A stretch of DNA of 64,000 nt from an uncultured Prolixibacteraceae bacterium (lineage in GTDB: Bacteria > Bacteroidota > Bacteroidia > Bacteroidales > Prolixibacteraceae). Positions within the stretch are counted from its first letter, which is position 1; the number at the start of each line of letters is the position of its first letter. Positions 43,780 to 51,946 of this stretch are shown here, piece after piece. The stretch covers positions 1 through 64,000 of the forward strand of contig CAILJH010000160.1 in NCBI GenBank assembly GCA_903834475.1, given 5' to 3'. The notes under the pieces were generated by a model. The model had not been told where the DNA came from. It did no database searches and saw only the letters and a list, made by a program, of their open reading frames with translations. The translations under genes and the position numbers were made by a program.

Positions 43780-43809
43780 GTCTCCCCCTTCGGGGGAGTC
43801 AGAGGGGGC
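43780..43809. repeat. Dispersed palindromic repeat, type A copy 3
   Basis: Hairpin CTCCCCCTTCGGGGGAG followed by TCAGAGGGGGC, a diverged version of the 28354 unit. It ends 2 bp before the stop codon of the 43812–44969 gene. Confidence 0.88.
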
Positions 43810-43811
43810 CT

Positions 43812-44969
43812 TTATTCAAATTTTACCCATTTTACATCGTCATTGTAGCCGGCTCCAACTACTGCATCGATGAACTGCATTCCGCGGATACCGTCCTCAA
43901 CGCCCGGATAATCGAGCCATTCTGGTTTTGGTTCTTCGCCATTCATTTTGGCACGAAGTGTAAACGAGAAATTACGGTAAATATTGGCAAATGCTTCCAG
44001 ATATCCTTCCGGATGGCCTCCCGGAGTTCGGGTATTGGCGTTGGCAGCGGCTCCCATCGAAGTGCCAACACGTAAAATTTCGGTAGGTCTGCTGGTCCAT
44101 TTGGCTATCAACGTATTGGGTTCCATTTGTGCCCATTCCAGTCCGCCTTTATCTCCATAAACACGAATTCTGATCGCATTTTCTTCACCGGCTGCAATTT
44201 GTGTAGCAACCAAAACTCCTTTGGCACCGTTGTCGAAGCGAAGTAAAACAGCGCCATCATCGTCAAGTAAACGTCCGGGAACAAAAACATTCAATTCAGC
44301 ACACAGCGAAGTAGTTCTCAAACCGGTAATGTATTCGGCCAGATGATGAGCATGTGTTCCAATATCGCCCATAGCACCTGCTTTTCCTGAACGTTTGGGA
44401 TCGGTTCTCCAAGATGCCTGAGGATTTCCGGTGTCTTCGAGTTTTGAAGACAACCATCCTTGCGGATATTCAACCAAGATTTTGCGGATTTTCCCCAACT
44501 GGCCTTCAGCAACCATCTGTTTGGCCTGTTTTACTGCCGGATATCCCGAATAAGTATGGGTTAATGCAAGTAATAAACCGGTTTCCTTTAATTTAGCCTG
44601 AAGTTGCAGTGCTTCGTCGAGTGTGAAGGTGATGGGTTTATCGATCACCACATTGAAGCCATTTTCAAGAGCCATCATGGCAGGGCCAAAATGGGCGAAG
44701 TTTGGGGTGACAATGGTAACGAAGTCCATGCGGTCGCCTTCGGGCAACTTGATTTCGTTTTCAAACATTTCCTGATAGGTTTTGTACACCCGGGTTTCAG
44801 GAAGGTAATACGATTTTCCGGAGGAAAATGAAATGTCAGGATTGATACTGAAACAGCCGCAAACCAATTCGATTTGTCCGTCCATAAAGGCTGCCAGGCG
44901 GTGAATGGCTCCGATGAAGGCATCGCTGCCGCCACCAACCATTCCCATGCGTAATTTACGATTCATCAT
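43812..44969 (-). CDS. Gfo/Idh/MocA-family oxidoreductase
   Basis: A 385-residue cytoplasmic relative of glucose-fructose oxidoreductase. The start MMNRKLRMGMVGGGSDAFIG places the nucleotide loop near residues 9–16, and the catalytic block is VVIDKPITFTLDEA (about 111–124), where Lys follows Asp rather than Glu. GDIGTHAHHLAEYITGL matches the C-terminal alpha/beta domain. It is upstream of the isomerase gene on the same strand, with an A/B repeat pair filling the gap. Probably a step in sugar or inositol-like oxidation. Confidence 0.9.
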   Translation of the reverse strand: MMNRKLRMGMVGGGSDAFIGAIHRLAAFMDGQIELVCGCFSINPDISFSSGKSYYLPETRVYKTYQEMFENEIKLPEGDRMDFVTIVTPNFAHFGPAMMALENGFNVVIDKPITFTLDEALQLQAKLKETGLLLALTHTYSGYPAVKQAKQMVAEGQLGKIRKILVEYPQGWLSSKLEDTGNPQASWRTDPKRSGKAGAMGDIGTHAHHLAEYITGLRTTSLCAELNVFVPGRLLDDDGAVLLRFDNGAKGVLVATQIAAGEENAIRIRVYGDKGGLEWAQMEPNTLIAKWTSRPTEILRVGTSMGAAANANTRTPGGHPEGYLEAFANIYRNFSFTLRAKMNGEEPKPEWLDYPGVEDGIRGMQFIDAVVGAGYNDDVKWVKFE

Positions 44970-45173
44970 TTAGATATAATTTAGTTGGTTTATGAATTAG
45001 TGTCCATATATTTTGGATGGATAAAATTAGAAAACTTTTTCAGAAAGAAGTCTAAGTTTTGGGGAAAACAGACAACTCAGTAAAAGTCAATTTTTTATTT
45101 CGAAAGGTTTTCAGAAATCAGGGTTATTCAAAAAAAATGGACAAGCTAAGAGCAACAGTATGAGAATTATCCG

Positions 45174-45181
45174 TATTTTTG
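45174..45181 (+). promoter_or_regulatory. Predicted -7 promoter element of the toxin–antitoxin pair
   Basis: TATTTTTG matches TAnnTTTG exactly and lies 16 bp before the start codon of the DUF433 gene. Confidence 0.55.
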
Positions 45182-45197
45182 GGAAAAATAAACAGCA

Positions 45198-45425
45198 ATG
45201 AACCACTCGGATAGAATAACAATTGATGCAGATATTTGTCATGGCAAACCGTGCGTCAGAGGAATGAGATGGCCCGTGGAGATTATTATTGATATGCTTG
45301 GCTCAGGGATGTCGATGGATGACATTCTCGAAGATCATCCAGAACTTGAAAAGGAAGACATTCTAGCAAGTCTGAATTTTGCAAAATTATATCTCACCGG
45401 AAGGTCAATTAACGAGGTTGCCTGA
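45198..45425 (+). CDS. DUF433 antitoxin (VapB45-like)
   Basis: A 75-residue DUF433 protein: DADICHGKPCVRGMRWPVEI (about 10–29) and the helical MSMDDILEDHPELEKEDILA fit the family, which includes antitoxins paired with PIN-like toxins. The stop codon overlaps the start of the next gene by 1 bp (TGATG arrangement), typical of toxin–antitoxin operons. It probably binds the toxin and represses its own promoter. Confidence 0.9.
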   Translation: MNHSDRITIDADICHGKPCVRGMRWPVEIIIDMLGSGMSMDDILEDHPELEKEDILASLNFAKLYLTGRSINEVA

Positions 45426-45784
45426 TGAAGTTTCTTTGTGATGTCCATATTTCCTTTAAATTAGTCAATTTCCTTTCCAACTCAGGATTTGAGACCATAC
45501 ATGTAAATCAGATACTTGATCGGTGGAATACGAAAGATAAGGATATTTGCGAATATGCAGATGCCGGAGACTGGATTGTTGTCACTAAAGACTATGATTT
45601 TCGTAATAGTTTCTTCGTTAATGGAAGTCCGAAAAAACTGTTAAAGATTAATTTGGGAAACATTTCTACGACTGATCTAATCCGTTCAGTTTCTCAGATT
45701 TTGCCTGCAATTGAAAAATTAAGTTACAATTCTACTTTCCTGGTTGAGATTGATAAGAATCAGACAACTTATACCATCGAATAG
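45425..45784 (+). CDS. DUF5615 PIN-like toxin (VapC45-like)
   Basis: A 119-residue DUF5615 (Mut7-C/PIN-like) protein, predicted to be an RNase. It starts MKFLCDVHISFKLVNFL (Asp6, first acidic residue) and has DKDICEYADAGDWIVVTKDYDFRNS, holding further acidic residues typical of the PIN-like active site. It is coupled to the DUF433 antitoxin gene. Cleavage target is unknown. Confidence 0.9.
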   Translation: MKFLCDVHISFKLVNFLSNSGFETIHVNQILDRWNTKDKDICEYADAGDWIVVTKDYDFRNSFFVNGSPKKLLKINLGNISTTDLIRSVSQILPAIEKLSYNSTFLVEIDKNQTTYTIE

Positions 45785-45799
45785 TATAGGCTGTTGTTG

Positions 45800-46267
45800 C
45801 TAAATTCCTAATTCCTTGAAAATTGCATAAACCTTATTCGATTCAAATCCTCTGCCGAGTGCAAAACGCATGAGTTTGTTGCGCTTGTCGTATTTATCTT
45901 TGGCTTTAACCGAAATGGCCTTATCTGAAATCAGTTTCAGGAGACCTTCTGAATAATCGTCCTCAACGATCTCTTCAAAAGCCAGTTCAAGAATCTCCTG
46001 ACTTATTTTTTTTGCCCGAAGCATGAATTCGATTTTCTGCTTTCCCCAATGATTAAACCTGAATTTGTCTTTCACATATGCACGGGCAAATCGTTCGTCG
46101 TCGAGGTATTTCTCTTCTTTTAATTGGTTGATAACCGGAAGTGATTCCTCAACCGAAAGTCCATATAGCTTTAGTTTCTCCAGAATTTCAGAAGTGCATT
46201 TCTCTGATCTGCTGCATAATACGGCGGCCTTATCGTAGGCAAGGAGTTGTTCACGAGAGAAATCCAT
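45800..46267 (-). CDS. recX: Regulatory protein RecX
   Basis: RecX limits RecA filament extension. The 155-residue, largely helical protein has the tandem three-helix repeats of the family: AAVLCSRSEKCTSEILEKLK (about 14–33), KYLDDERFARAYVKDKFRFN and GKQKIEFMLRAKKISQEIL. No recA is nearby. It converges with the toxin gene 15 bp away and follows the PadR/ABC operon after a 205-bp gap that shows nothing recognisable. Confidence 0.9.
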   Translation of the reverse strand: MDFSREQLLAYDKAAVLCSRSEKCTSEILEKLKLYGLSVEESLPVINQLKEEKYLDDERFARAYVKDKFRFNHWGKQKIEFMLRAKKISQEILELAFEEIVEDDYSEGLLKLISDKAISVKAKDKYDKRNKLMRFALGRGFESNKVYAIFKELGI

Positions 46268-46472
46268 GAGTTTAAAATGTCAATTTTTAAGAGCCAAACA
46301 AAATAATGTCCTTTACAGAATCCTTGTATCCACACTGCAAACAACCTTTTAAATCTTTTAATAGTACTTGTCTGCCATTCCAACTGGTTTTGGATAAAAT
46401 TACAATATTTTGCCTCAAACTGCCAAATAGAGAGAAACAATACTGAGGCTAATTATTTTGAATCAGGCAATC

Positions 46473-47105
46473 TCACAGCATAGGCATGTTTAAATTGGCG
46501 GCCGGGTTCAACCCTTTTCCTGGTAACTTCAACCCAAATTCGATAAAAAAAACATAGGGTAAAACACTAATTACAACAACAAAAATTCCTATATATTTGT
46601 GTATATCAATGAACCTGCCAATAATAAGAGGAAGAGTTCCATTGATAAGAATGACAGACATAACTGATATTGCATATTTCCGGATTGGAATCAATGCATA
46701 AAATTTGGCAGCAGAATCCCTGAATAGGAATATAATCCATACAATCATTACCAATGTCCAGACCGCGCCATTCACCATAATAACTAATTTCGAAACATTC
46801 ATTTCAGCCTGATTGAAATGTTGAAGTATTGTTCCTGTTATTTCAACGATCAGAAAGACCAGAGTTATTTTACGAAGGCTTTTAAGTTTAAAAAAGTTGA
46901 AATATTCAACGATCACAATCATGATATATCCATAAGGAATTATTTGCAGAATGGACAGAATTATTCGTAAAGTATTATTGAGTTGTGCAGATTCTATTAG
47001 AAAAAATATAGCAGTAACGATTACAGCTTTCAGGATTAAAAATACTGCACAAAAAATGATTAGATTTCTTTTGGCTCTGCTTATCGAGTATTCCATGGCA
47101 TTCAT
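46473..47105 (-). CDS. Hypothetical six-helix membrane protein
   Basis: A 210-residue integral membrane protein with about six hydrophobic helices (for example LIIFCAVFLILKAVIVTAIF at about 15–34 and YIGIFVVVISVLPYVFFIEF near 175–194). Family not recognised. It begins 31 bp after the ABC ATPase gene on the same strand, so it may be the last gene of the PadR-headed operon. Confidence 0.75.
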   Translation of the reverse strand: MNAMEYSISRAKRNLIIFCAVFLILKAVIVTAIFFLIESAQLNNTLRIILSILQIIPYGYIMIVIVEYFNFFKLKSLRKITLVFLIVEITGTILQHFNQAEMNVSKLVIMVNGAVWTLVMIVWIIFLFRDSAAKFYALIPIRKYAISVMSVILINGTLPLIIGRFIDIHKYIGIFVVVISVLPYVFFIEFGLKLPGKGLNPAANLNMPML

Positions 47106-47136
47106 GAATTAAGAGAATTTGCCGAATTATTCGCTG

Positions 47137-47853
47137 TTAAAACAAATCCGACTCAACCACCGGTCTAAAGAAGGCTTCAATTTCCTGAAGTGTTGTTTCG
47201 GTTTTCAGGACGTCGCGTACAATTTTACCTTTTTCGAGGATAATCAGCCGGGTGGAGACATCGGCAATGTTTTCGAGCGTGTGGTCCGAAATCAGGAAGG
47301 TCGAGCCGTTTTGTGCTGCAAAATCCTTGATCAGCTTGCGGAGTTTGTATTGTGAACTTGGGTCGAGGTTGGCAAAAGGTTCGTCCAGTACAATCACCTC
47401 AGGTTTGCCCATCAGAGCGGCCACGATGCCCACTTTTTTCTGGTTTCCTTTCGAAAGGTCGCGAATGAATTTCTTTTTACCTGTAATTTCACCGTTGAAG
47501 AAGTCGGCAAAACCTGCGATGAAATCAGCAGTTTCAGTCTTGCTCATCTTCCGGAGACCGGCGATGAATCCGAAATATTCTTCGGCAGTGAGGTAGCCAA
47601 TCAGAAAGGTTTCGTCGATAAACGCACCGGTAAAGTCTTTCCAGTCTTCCGATTCGCGTACGTTGATGCCTTTGCTGATCACCTGTCCTTTGCTGGCCGT
47701 AATCAGGTCGAGCACCAGGTTGAACATGGTCGTTTTTCCGGCGCCATTATTTCCGACCAGTCCGAAAATTTCGCCATTTTCGATATTCAGTTCAGGAATA
47801 TTCAGTACAATTTCTTTATTGTAGGCTTTGATGAGTTCTTTTATCTGTATCAT
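47137..47853 (-). CDS. ABC transporter ATP-binding protein
   Basis: A 238-residue ABC ATPase with Walker A GLVGNNGAGKTTMFNL (about 31–46), signature LSKGNQKKVGI, Walker B VIVLDEPFANLDP and the H-loop ISDHTLENIADV. It belongs to the CcmA/YxlF-like export branch. It begins 2 bp after the DUF5687 permease gene and so forms a transporter with it. The operon starts with a PadR-type repressor, a frequent arrangement for drug- or bacteriocin-responsive exporters. Confidence 0.94.
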   Translation of the reverse strand: MIQIKELIKAYNKEIVLNIPELNIENGEIFGLVGNNGAGKTTMFNLVLDLITASKGQVISKGINVRESEDWKDFTGAFIDETFLIGYLTAEEYFGFIAGLRKMSKTETADFIAGFADFFNGEITGKKKFIRDLSKGNQKKVGIVAALMGKPEVIVLDEPFANLDPSSQYKLRKLIKDFAAQNGSTFLISDHTLENIADVSTRLIILEKGKIVRDVLKTETTLQEIEAFFRPVVESDLF

Positions 47854-47855
47854 GA

Positions 47856-49331
47856 TCAGGAGTTTTTGTAATTTTTAATGAGTTCGTGCTTTTTCTTGAG
47901 GTATAGTTTGGCGAAATAATCGATGATTACCGAATGGAACAGGATTCCGGTGAGACCCAACAAACCAAGTCCGATATAGCCTCCAACAGTTCCGAAAGCA
48001 AGCTGAAACAAATAAAACAAACCGATAGGACCGAGCATGAGTGGAAGTCCGCCCAGCCATTGCGAAGCGCCTAGTCCCTGGTAATTCATTACTGACGACC
48101 CGTTTAAATCGAGGCGTTTTTTGCTGTAAAGTCCGATAAAAAAGATGATCGGAATGTTGATTCCCAAGTTGTAAAGCAGCATGGCCAAATGCGTGTAGAT
48201 GACTTTGGAATGCATCAGCGCATAAGGCAATGTGATGAAATAGCAGGCCACCGAAACCACGGTAACCAGCATATAAAACGATAGTAAAAACTGTTTCATT
48301 TTCAGGCGCTGACACATGAGCATCGAAAAATAATTGCTATGCCAGGCCGGAAAAAATTGTCCGTACGAAATCGAAAACATACCCACCAGGATAATTCCGC
48401 CCATGATGAAAACAAATTCAGGCAGCTCTTTTCCAGGTTGATCACGATAAATCATAAATCCATATAAAAACATAATCAGGGTCATCATGGCTGTTGAGCG
48501 CGGACGTTTATTCCGCCAGATCAGCCGCAGATCGAGTGCGATAAAGCGACCGGTTTCACCCAGATTGTTTAACCATGAATAATCACTGACTTTTTCGGCC
48601 TTTTGTTTCTCAGAAACAAGGTTCACAAACATGCGGCTTAGCAGAAACCGGACATTTAGAAAATAGATCAAAACCGGAAGAATGATCAGCATAATGGCAA
48701 GCGCCGGATAAATCAGGATCAGGTCAAGCAATTTGCCCAATCCTCCCGATAAATCGACAATTCCGAAATGATTGATTGCAAAAAGTCCTGCAAGACCGGC
48801 AAGTATGATGAAGAACCCGTATTCGGCTTCGTTGAACCGCCATTTCAGGTAAATGGCCAGAAAATGGTTGCTGAAAACCAGGAAGAAAACGCCCAGAAAC
48901 CAGCTTGTAGTTGCCAGTCCTGAATGTACATGTCCAACCAGTGAAAAAGTTACCGGAAGCAGGATAAAGAACGGCAGAAGGTTAAAGAAATTGAGTACTG
49001 AGCGCACCATCAGGTAATTCGCAATCTGTGGGCGACGAATATTCTGAAGAAGCAAAGGTTTGAAACTGACCGTTGGCAACTTTTGCAACAATTGACGCAT
49101 GATCAGGTCGATGGCAAAATAGGCCAGCAAAATGCTGTTCAACTTGCTAATGGCCTCAGCTTCCGAGAATTTTTTAGTCAAAATCTCCGGAATGGCTAAA
49201 CCCAGAAGCAGAAAGCTTACTGCAAAGTAAACTGCCAGAAAACCTAATCCGATATTGGTTGCAATGCTTTTGCCCCAATAGGCCGATCGGGTGGTTTCGC
49301 GCCAGGCAAGAGAAAAGAGGTTTGGATTCAT
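47856..49331 (-). CDS. DUF5687 family ABC permease
   Basis: A 491-residue polytopic membrane protein with about twelve hydrophobic segments, matching the Bacteroidota DUF5687 permeases that pair with a single ATPase. The N-terminus LFSLAWRETTRSAYWGKSIA and the central LRLIWRNKRPRSTAMMTLIM fit the family. The ATPase gene follows after 2 bp. The substrate is unknown. Confidence 0.88.
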   Translation of the reverse strand: MNPNLFSLAWRETTRSAYWGKSIATNIGLGFLAVYFAVSFLLLGLAIPEILTKKFSEAEAISKLNSILLAYFAIDLIMRQLLQKLPTVSFKPLLLQNIRRPQIANYLMVRSVLNFFNLLPFFILLPVTFSLVGHVHSGLATTSWFLGVFFLVFSNHFLAIYLKWRFNEAEYGFFIILAGLAGLFAINHFGIVDLSGGLGKLLDLILIYPALAIMLIILPVLIYFLNVRFLLSRMFVNLVSEKQKAEKVSDYSWLNNLGETGRFIALDLRLIWRNKRPRSTAMMTLIMFLYGFMIYRDQPGKELPEFVFIMGGIILVGMFSISYGQFFPAWHSNYFSMLMCQRLKMKQFLLSFYMLVTVVSVACYFITLPYALMHSKVIYTHLAMLLYNLGINIPIIFFIGLYSKKRLDLNGSSVMNYQGLGASQWLGGLPLMLGPIGLFYLFQLAFGTVGGYIGLGLLGLTGILFHSVIIDYFAKLYLKKKHELIKNYKNS

Positions 49332-49379
49332 GGAATATTTTTAAGGTATTGGTATGGTATTGTTATGTATTATTACAAC

Positions 49380-50087
49380 TTACGACATAACAAATTGTGG
49401 AAATTGTTCGGTGAAATGCTCCCTGATTTTTTGAGGCACAACAAAGAAATAGATATAGAGCAACAGTATAAATCCTACCAGAAAAAATGAAAGGGCAAAC
49501 TCGATTTCAGGATGGTTGATATTGTCCAAGTCGCTGACAATCTTACCAATAAGCCAGCTTAATTGATACATACCCGATACCATGATTTGTCTGCTTTTCA
49601 TGTAGTCGAGTATCAAAAATGACTTTTTAGGAGAAGTTTTTACTTCGAAGAACTTCTCGAAAAAGTAAACGTGGTAACCAATCACGGAAATGCAAACAGC
49701 AAGTGATATGATGACCGTAACTACCTGAACATTATTCGTCAGTCGGAAAATCATAAACAAAAAGATGGTCAGGGCAAGAGTTAGCAGTGCCTTTGGCCAC
49801 TTGTAAAAGTCAATCAGGTACTGAAAAAGCAGTAGGCTGTATTTCCGCCGGAGTTCTTTTTCCTTCCGGTCTTTAATTTTGCTGAACCCGAATATTCCAA
49901 ATTTGCCAAAGGTTTTATTCAGCGCTTCCTGAAAAGGCAATTTGGGATCGCTTTCCCATTGTTCCTCGATCGAAGATGCCATGTGATCAACCAATTCGAT
50001 CTGCAAATCGTATTGATTCACATAGTGTTCGCAGCAAAATCCAAAAAGTTTTTCGATCTGTTCCGGAGTTAGTTTTCGTTCGGTCAT
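49380..50087 (-). CDS. HAAS-like membrane protein, copy 2
   Basis: A 235-residue protein with a soluble N-terminal region of about 85 residues (MTERKLTPEQIEKLFGFCCE, then YDLQIELVDHMASSIEEQWE) and four hydrophobic helices. It is paralogous to the gene just upstream (50092–50817); the two share TERKL-PEQI, YDLQIELVDHMAS and FGI-GFSK. The soluble part resembles the HAAS/DUF1700-type domain that accompanies PadR regulators and may link envelope state to the repressor. That is family-based inference. Confidence 0.8.
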   Translation of the reverse strand: MTERKLTPEQIEKLFGFCCEHYVNQYDLQIELVDHMASSIEEQWESDPKLPFQEALNKTFGKFGIFGFSKIKDRKEKELRRKYSLLLFQYLIDFYKWPKALLTLALTIFLFMIFRLTNNVQVVTVIISLAVCISVIGYHVYFFEKFFEVKTSPKKSFLILDYMKSRQIMVSGMYQLSWLIGKIVSDLDNINHPEIEFALSFFLVGFILLLYIYFFVVPQKIREHFTEQFPQFVMS

Positions 50088-50091
50088 GACT

Positions 50092-50817
50092 TCAGGATTT
50101 TACAAATTGAGGAAAATCACGGATAAAGTCTTCTTTAATTCGTTGAGGAACATGCGAAATAAGTGCAATCATTATGTAGATGAAAAGGGTGATTGAAAAG
50201 GAAGTTATCAACTCCAGGATGTAAATGCCTGTTGGCGAGAAGTGAAATTCTCTGAGGACAATACTTGTAATAGTTAATAAATTAAACGGAACAAATCCAA
50301 CAGCAAACAGCGATCCGCGGACAGTGTTTAAATAATCTATTTGCATGAATGATTTGCCTGTAGTCAGTTCGATTCGGGATTTGTTTTTGTGAAAGAAAAG
50401 GAAATAGACCAGAAGCGACGTAGCATATATGCCCAGTAAAATCAGGTTTAGTAAAGTAATGTTGCTCGATAGCCTGATGATTGTGAAAAGTGATAATGAA
50501 ATGGCAATGGTCATGATAATTTTCGGCAATCGGTAAAACTCTAAAATGTACTGCCATTGCAAACGTGTGTACTTCTTTCGCAATGCCTTTTCCCTGATTT
50601 TATGAAATTTGGAAAATCCGTAAATGCCAAATTGGTGGTAAGCTGAAGGAAGCGCTTCGGTCAAAGAAAGATCTGGGTTTTGTTCCCATTTTTGCTCAAT
50701 TGCACTGGCCATATGGTCAACCAGTTCTATCTGCAGATCGTAATGTTTTACACCTTTCTTTTTACAAAAAGCGAATAGCTGATCAATCTGTTCCGGAGAA
50801 AGTTTTCGTTCGGTCAT
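50092..50817 (-). CDS. HAAS-like membrane protein, copy 1
   Basis: A 241-residue paralogue of the 49380–50087 protein: soluble N-terminus MTERKLSPEQIDQLFAFCKK and YDLQIELVDHMASAIEQKWE, then four membrane helices. The ATGA overlap with the PadR gene (4 bp) and the 4-bp gap to copy 2 point to translational coupling. The pair probably arose by tandem duplication. Confidence 0.82.
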   Translation of the reverse strand: MTERKLSPEQIDQLFAFCKKKGVKHYDLQIELVDHMASAIEQKWEQNPDLSLTEALPSAYHQFGIYGFSKFHKIREKALRKKYTRLQWQYILEFYRLPKIIMTIAISLSLFTIIRLSSNITLLNLILLGIYATSLLVYFLFFHKNKSRIELTTGKSFMQIDYLNTVRGSLFAVGFVPFNLLTITSIVLREFHFSPTGIYILELITSFSITLFIYIMIALISHVPQRIKEDFIRDFPQFVKS

Positions 50818-51152
50818 GCCAGTTCAATTTTGGGATTCAGCAAACTTTGCATGTTACGGATATATGATTCCATTTCGGTCATCAGGTTTGCAACTTCCTT
50901 TTTGCCGTTTTTGGTGATTGAGTAATACTTCCGCATCCGGTTGCCGGTCATTTCAATTTCAACGGTCAGCAAGCCTTGGGCTTCGAGCTTGTGCAGCATG
51001 GGGTAAAGCGCACCTTCAGTAATCACATATTCGCCTGAAGAAATGGCTTTTACTTCCTGTGTGATCTGGTAGCCATACATGCGCCCTTTTTCGCCCAAAA
51101 GCTTCAGGATGATGGTCGAAAGACTTCCTTTGTACAATTGATTGGTTGCCAT
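50814..51152 (-). CDS. PadR-family transcriptional regulator
   Basis: A 112-residue winged-helix protein (PadR subfamily 2, short form). LGEKGRMYGYQITQEVKAIS (about 18–37) and VITEGALYPMLHKLEAQGLL (about 43–62) are the hallmark HTH and wing blocks; the C-terminal helix mediates dimerisation. As first gene of the operon with the HAAS-like and ABC genes, it probably represses that operon until a ligand binds. Confidence 0.94.
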   Translation of the reverse strand: MATNQLYKGSLSTIILKLLGEKGRMYGYQITQEVKAISSGEYVITEGALYPMLHKLEAQGLLTVEIEMTGNRMRKYYSITKNGKKEVANLMTEMESYIRNMQSLLNPKIELA

Positions 51153-51302
51153 CTGAATTAATTTTTAACAAATATACATAAATTACTTATGCATTAGAGT
51201 GTGTTGCAATGGAGTTTTGGGTAATCTGCCGAAGAACAGGTTTTGGTCGTCCTAAAATGGTGTTTTCGGCGGAAAGTTGTAAATTAGTGTAGTTTCATAA
51301 AT

Positions 51303-51352
51303 CGTCATTAAAGTCATTGAGGACTTTAATGACCTTAAAGACTTTAATGACG
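51303..51352. repeat. Cluster of GTCATTAAAGTC inverted/direct repeats
   Basis: GTCATTAAAGTC (51304–51315) occurs once forward and twice inverted as GACTTTAATGAC (51322–51333 and 51340–51351), able to form a cruciform or hairpin. It lies between the divergent PadR and four-helix-bundle genes, 31 bp before the latter's start. Confidence 0.85.
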
Positions 51353-51382
51353 GAAATAGTACTAACAGCATTAAACTAAAAC

Positions 51383-51946
51383 ATGAACAACAACCAGCAA
51401 AACCAGGAGCCTTTGCTGCCGCGGACCGGCAATTACCGGAAGTTGCTAACTTACCAGAAGGCTGAGGCGATTTACGATATTACTTACTATTTCTGCAAGA
51501 ATTACCTGCAGCGCTTTGACCGAACCGTCGACCAAATGGTGCAGGCTGCACGCTCGGGTAAGCAAAACATTGTTGAAGGTAGCGCGGCTTCGGCGACCTC
51601 GAAAGAGACCGAGATCAAACTGGTGAATGTTGCTAAAGCAAGCTTGCAGGAACTGCTGATCGATTATGAAGATTACCTGCGCACAAGAAATCACCGCCAG
51701 TGGGAGACTAATTCTGTGGAACTTTTAAAGATGCGTGAACTGGGGCGAAAGCACAACGATTCAGCTTTCTATATGCCGCTGGTAAGGGTTCGACCTCCTG
51801 AAACCATTGCCAATATGGCGATCTGTATGATCAAACAGACAGACTATATGCTGTTTAAGCAGTTGCAATCGCTCAGTGAAGATTTCCTGAAAAATGGCGG
51901 TCTGCGCGAACGAATGACCCGGATGCGCCTTGAAAAACGAAGGTAA
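51383..51946 (+). CDS. Four-helix-bundle suffix-domain protein
   Basis: A 187-residue, mainly helical protein. The region MVQAARSGKQNIVEGSAASA (about 53–72) and the following ELLIDYEDYLRTRNH match four-helix-bundle proteins related to those encoded by 23S rRNA intervening sequences; the extended C-terminal part fits the suffix-domain variant (TIGR04258). Function unproven. It is upstream of and converges with the lamin-tail gene, with no gap between their stop codons. Confidence 0.85.
   Translation: MNNNQQNQEPLLPRTGNYRKLLTYQKAEAIYDITYYFCKNYLQRFDRTVDQMVQAARSGKQNIVEGSAASATSKETEIKLVNVAKASLQELLIDYEDYLRTRNHRQWETNSVELLKMRELGRKHNDSAFYMPLVRVRPPETIANMAICMIKQTDYMLFKQLQSLSEDFLKNGGLRERMTRMRLEKRR

Noticed and set aside
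46268-46472. Possible RNA gene in the gap between recX and the six-helix protein
   Set aside because: No cloverleaf, strong hairpin or T tract could be found by eye.
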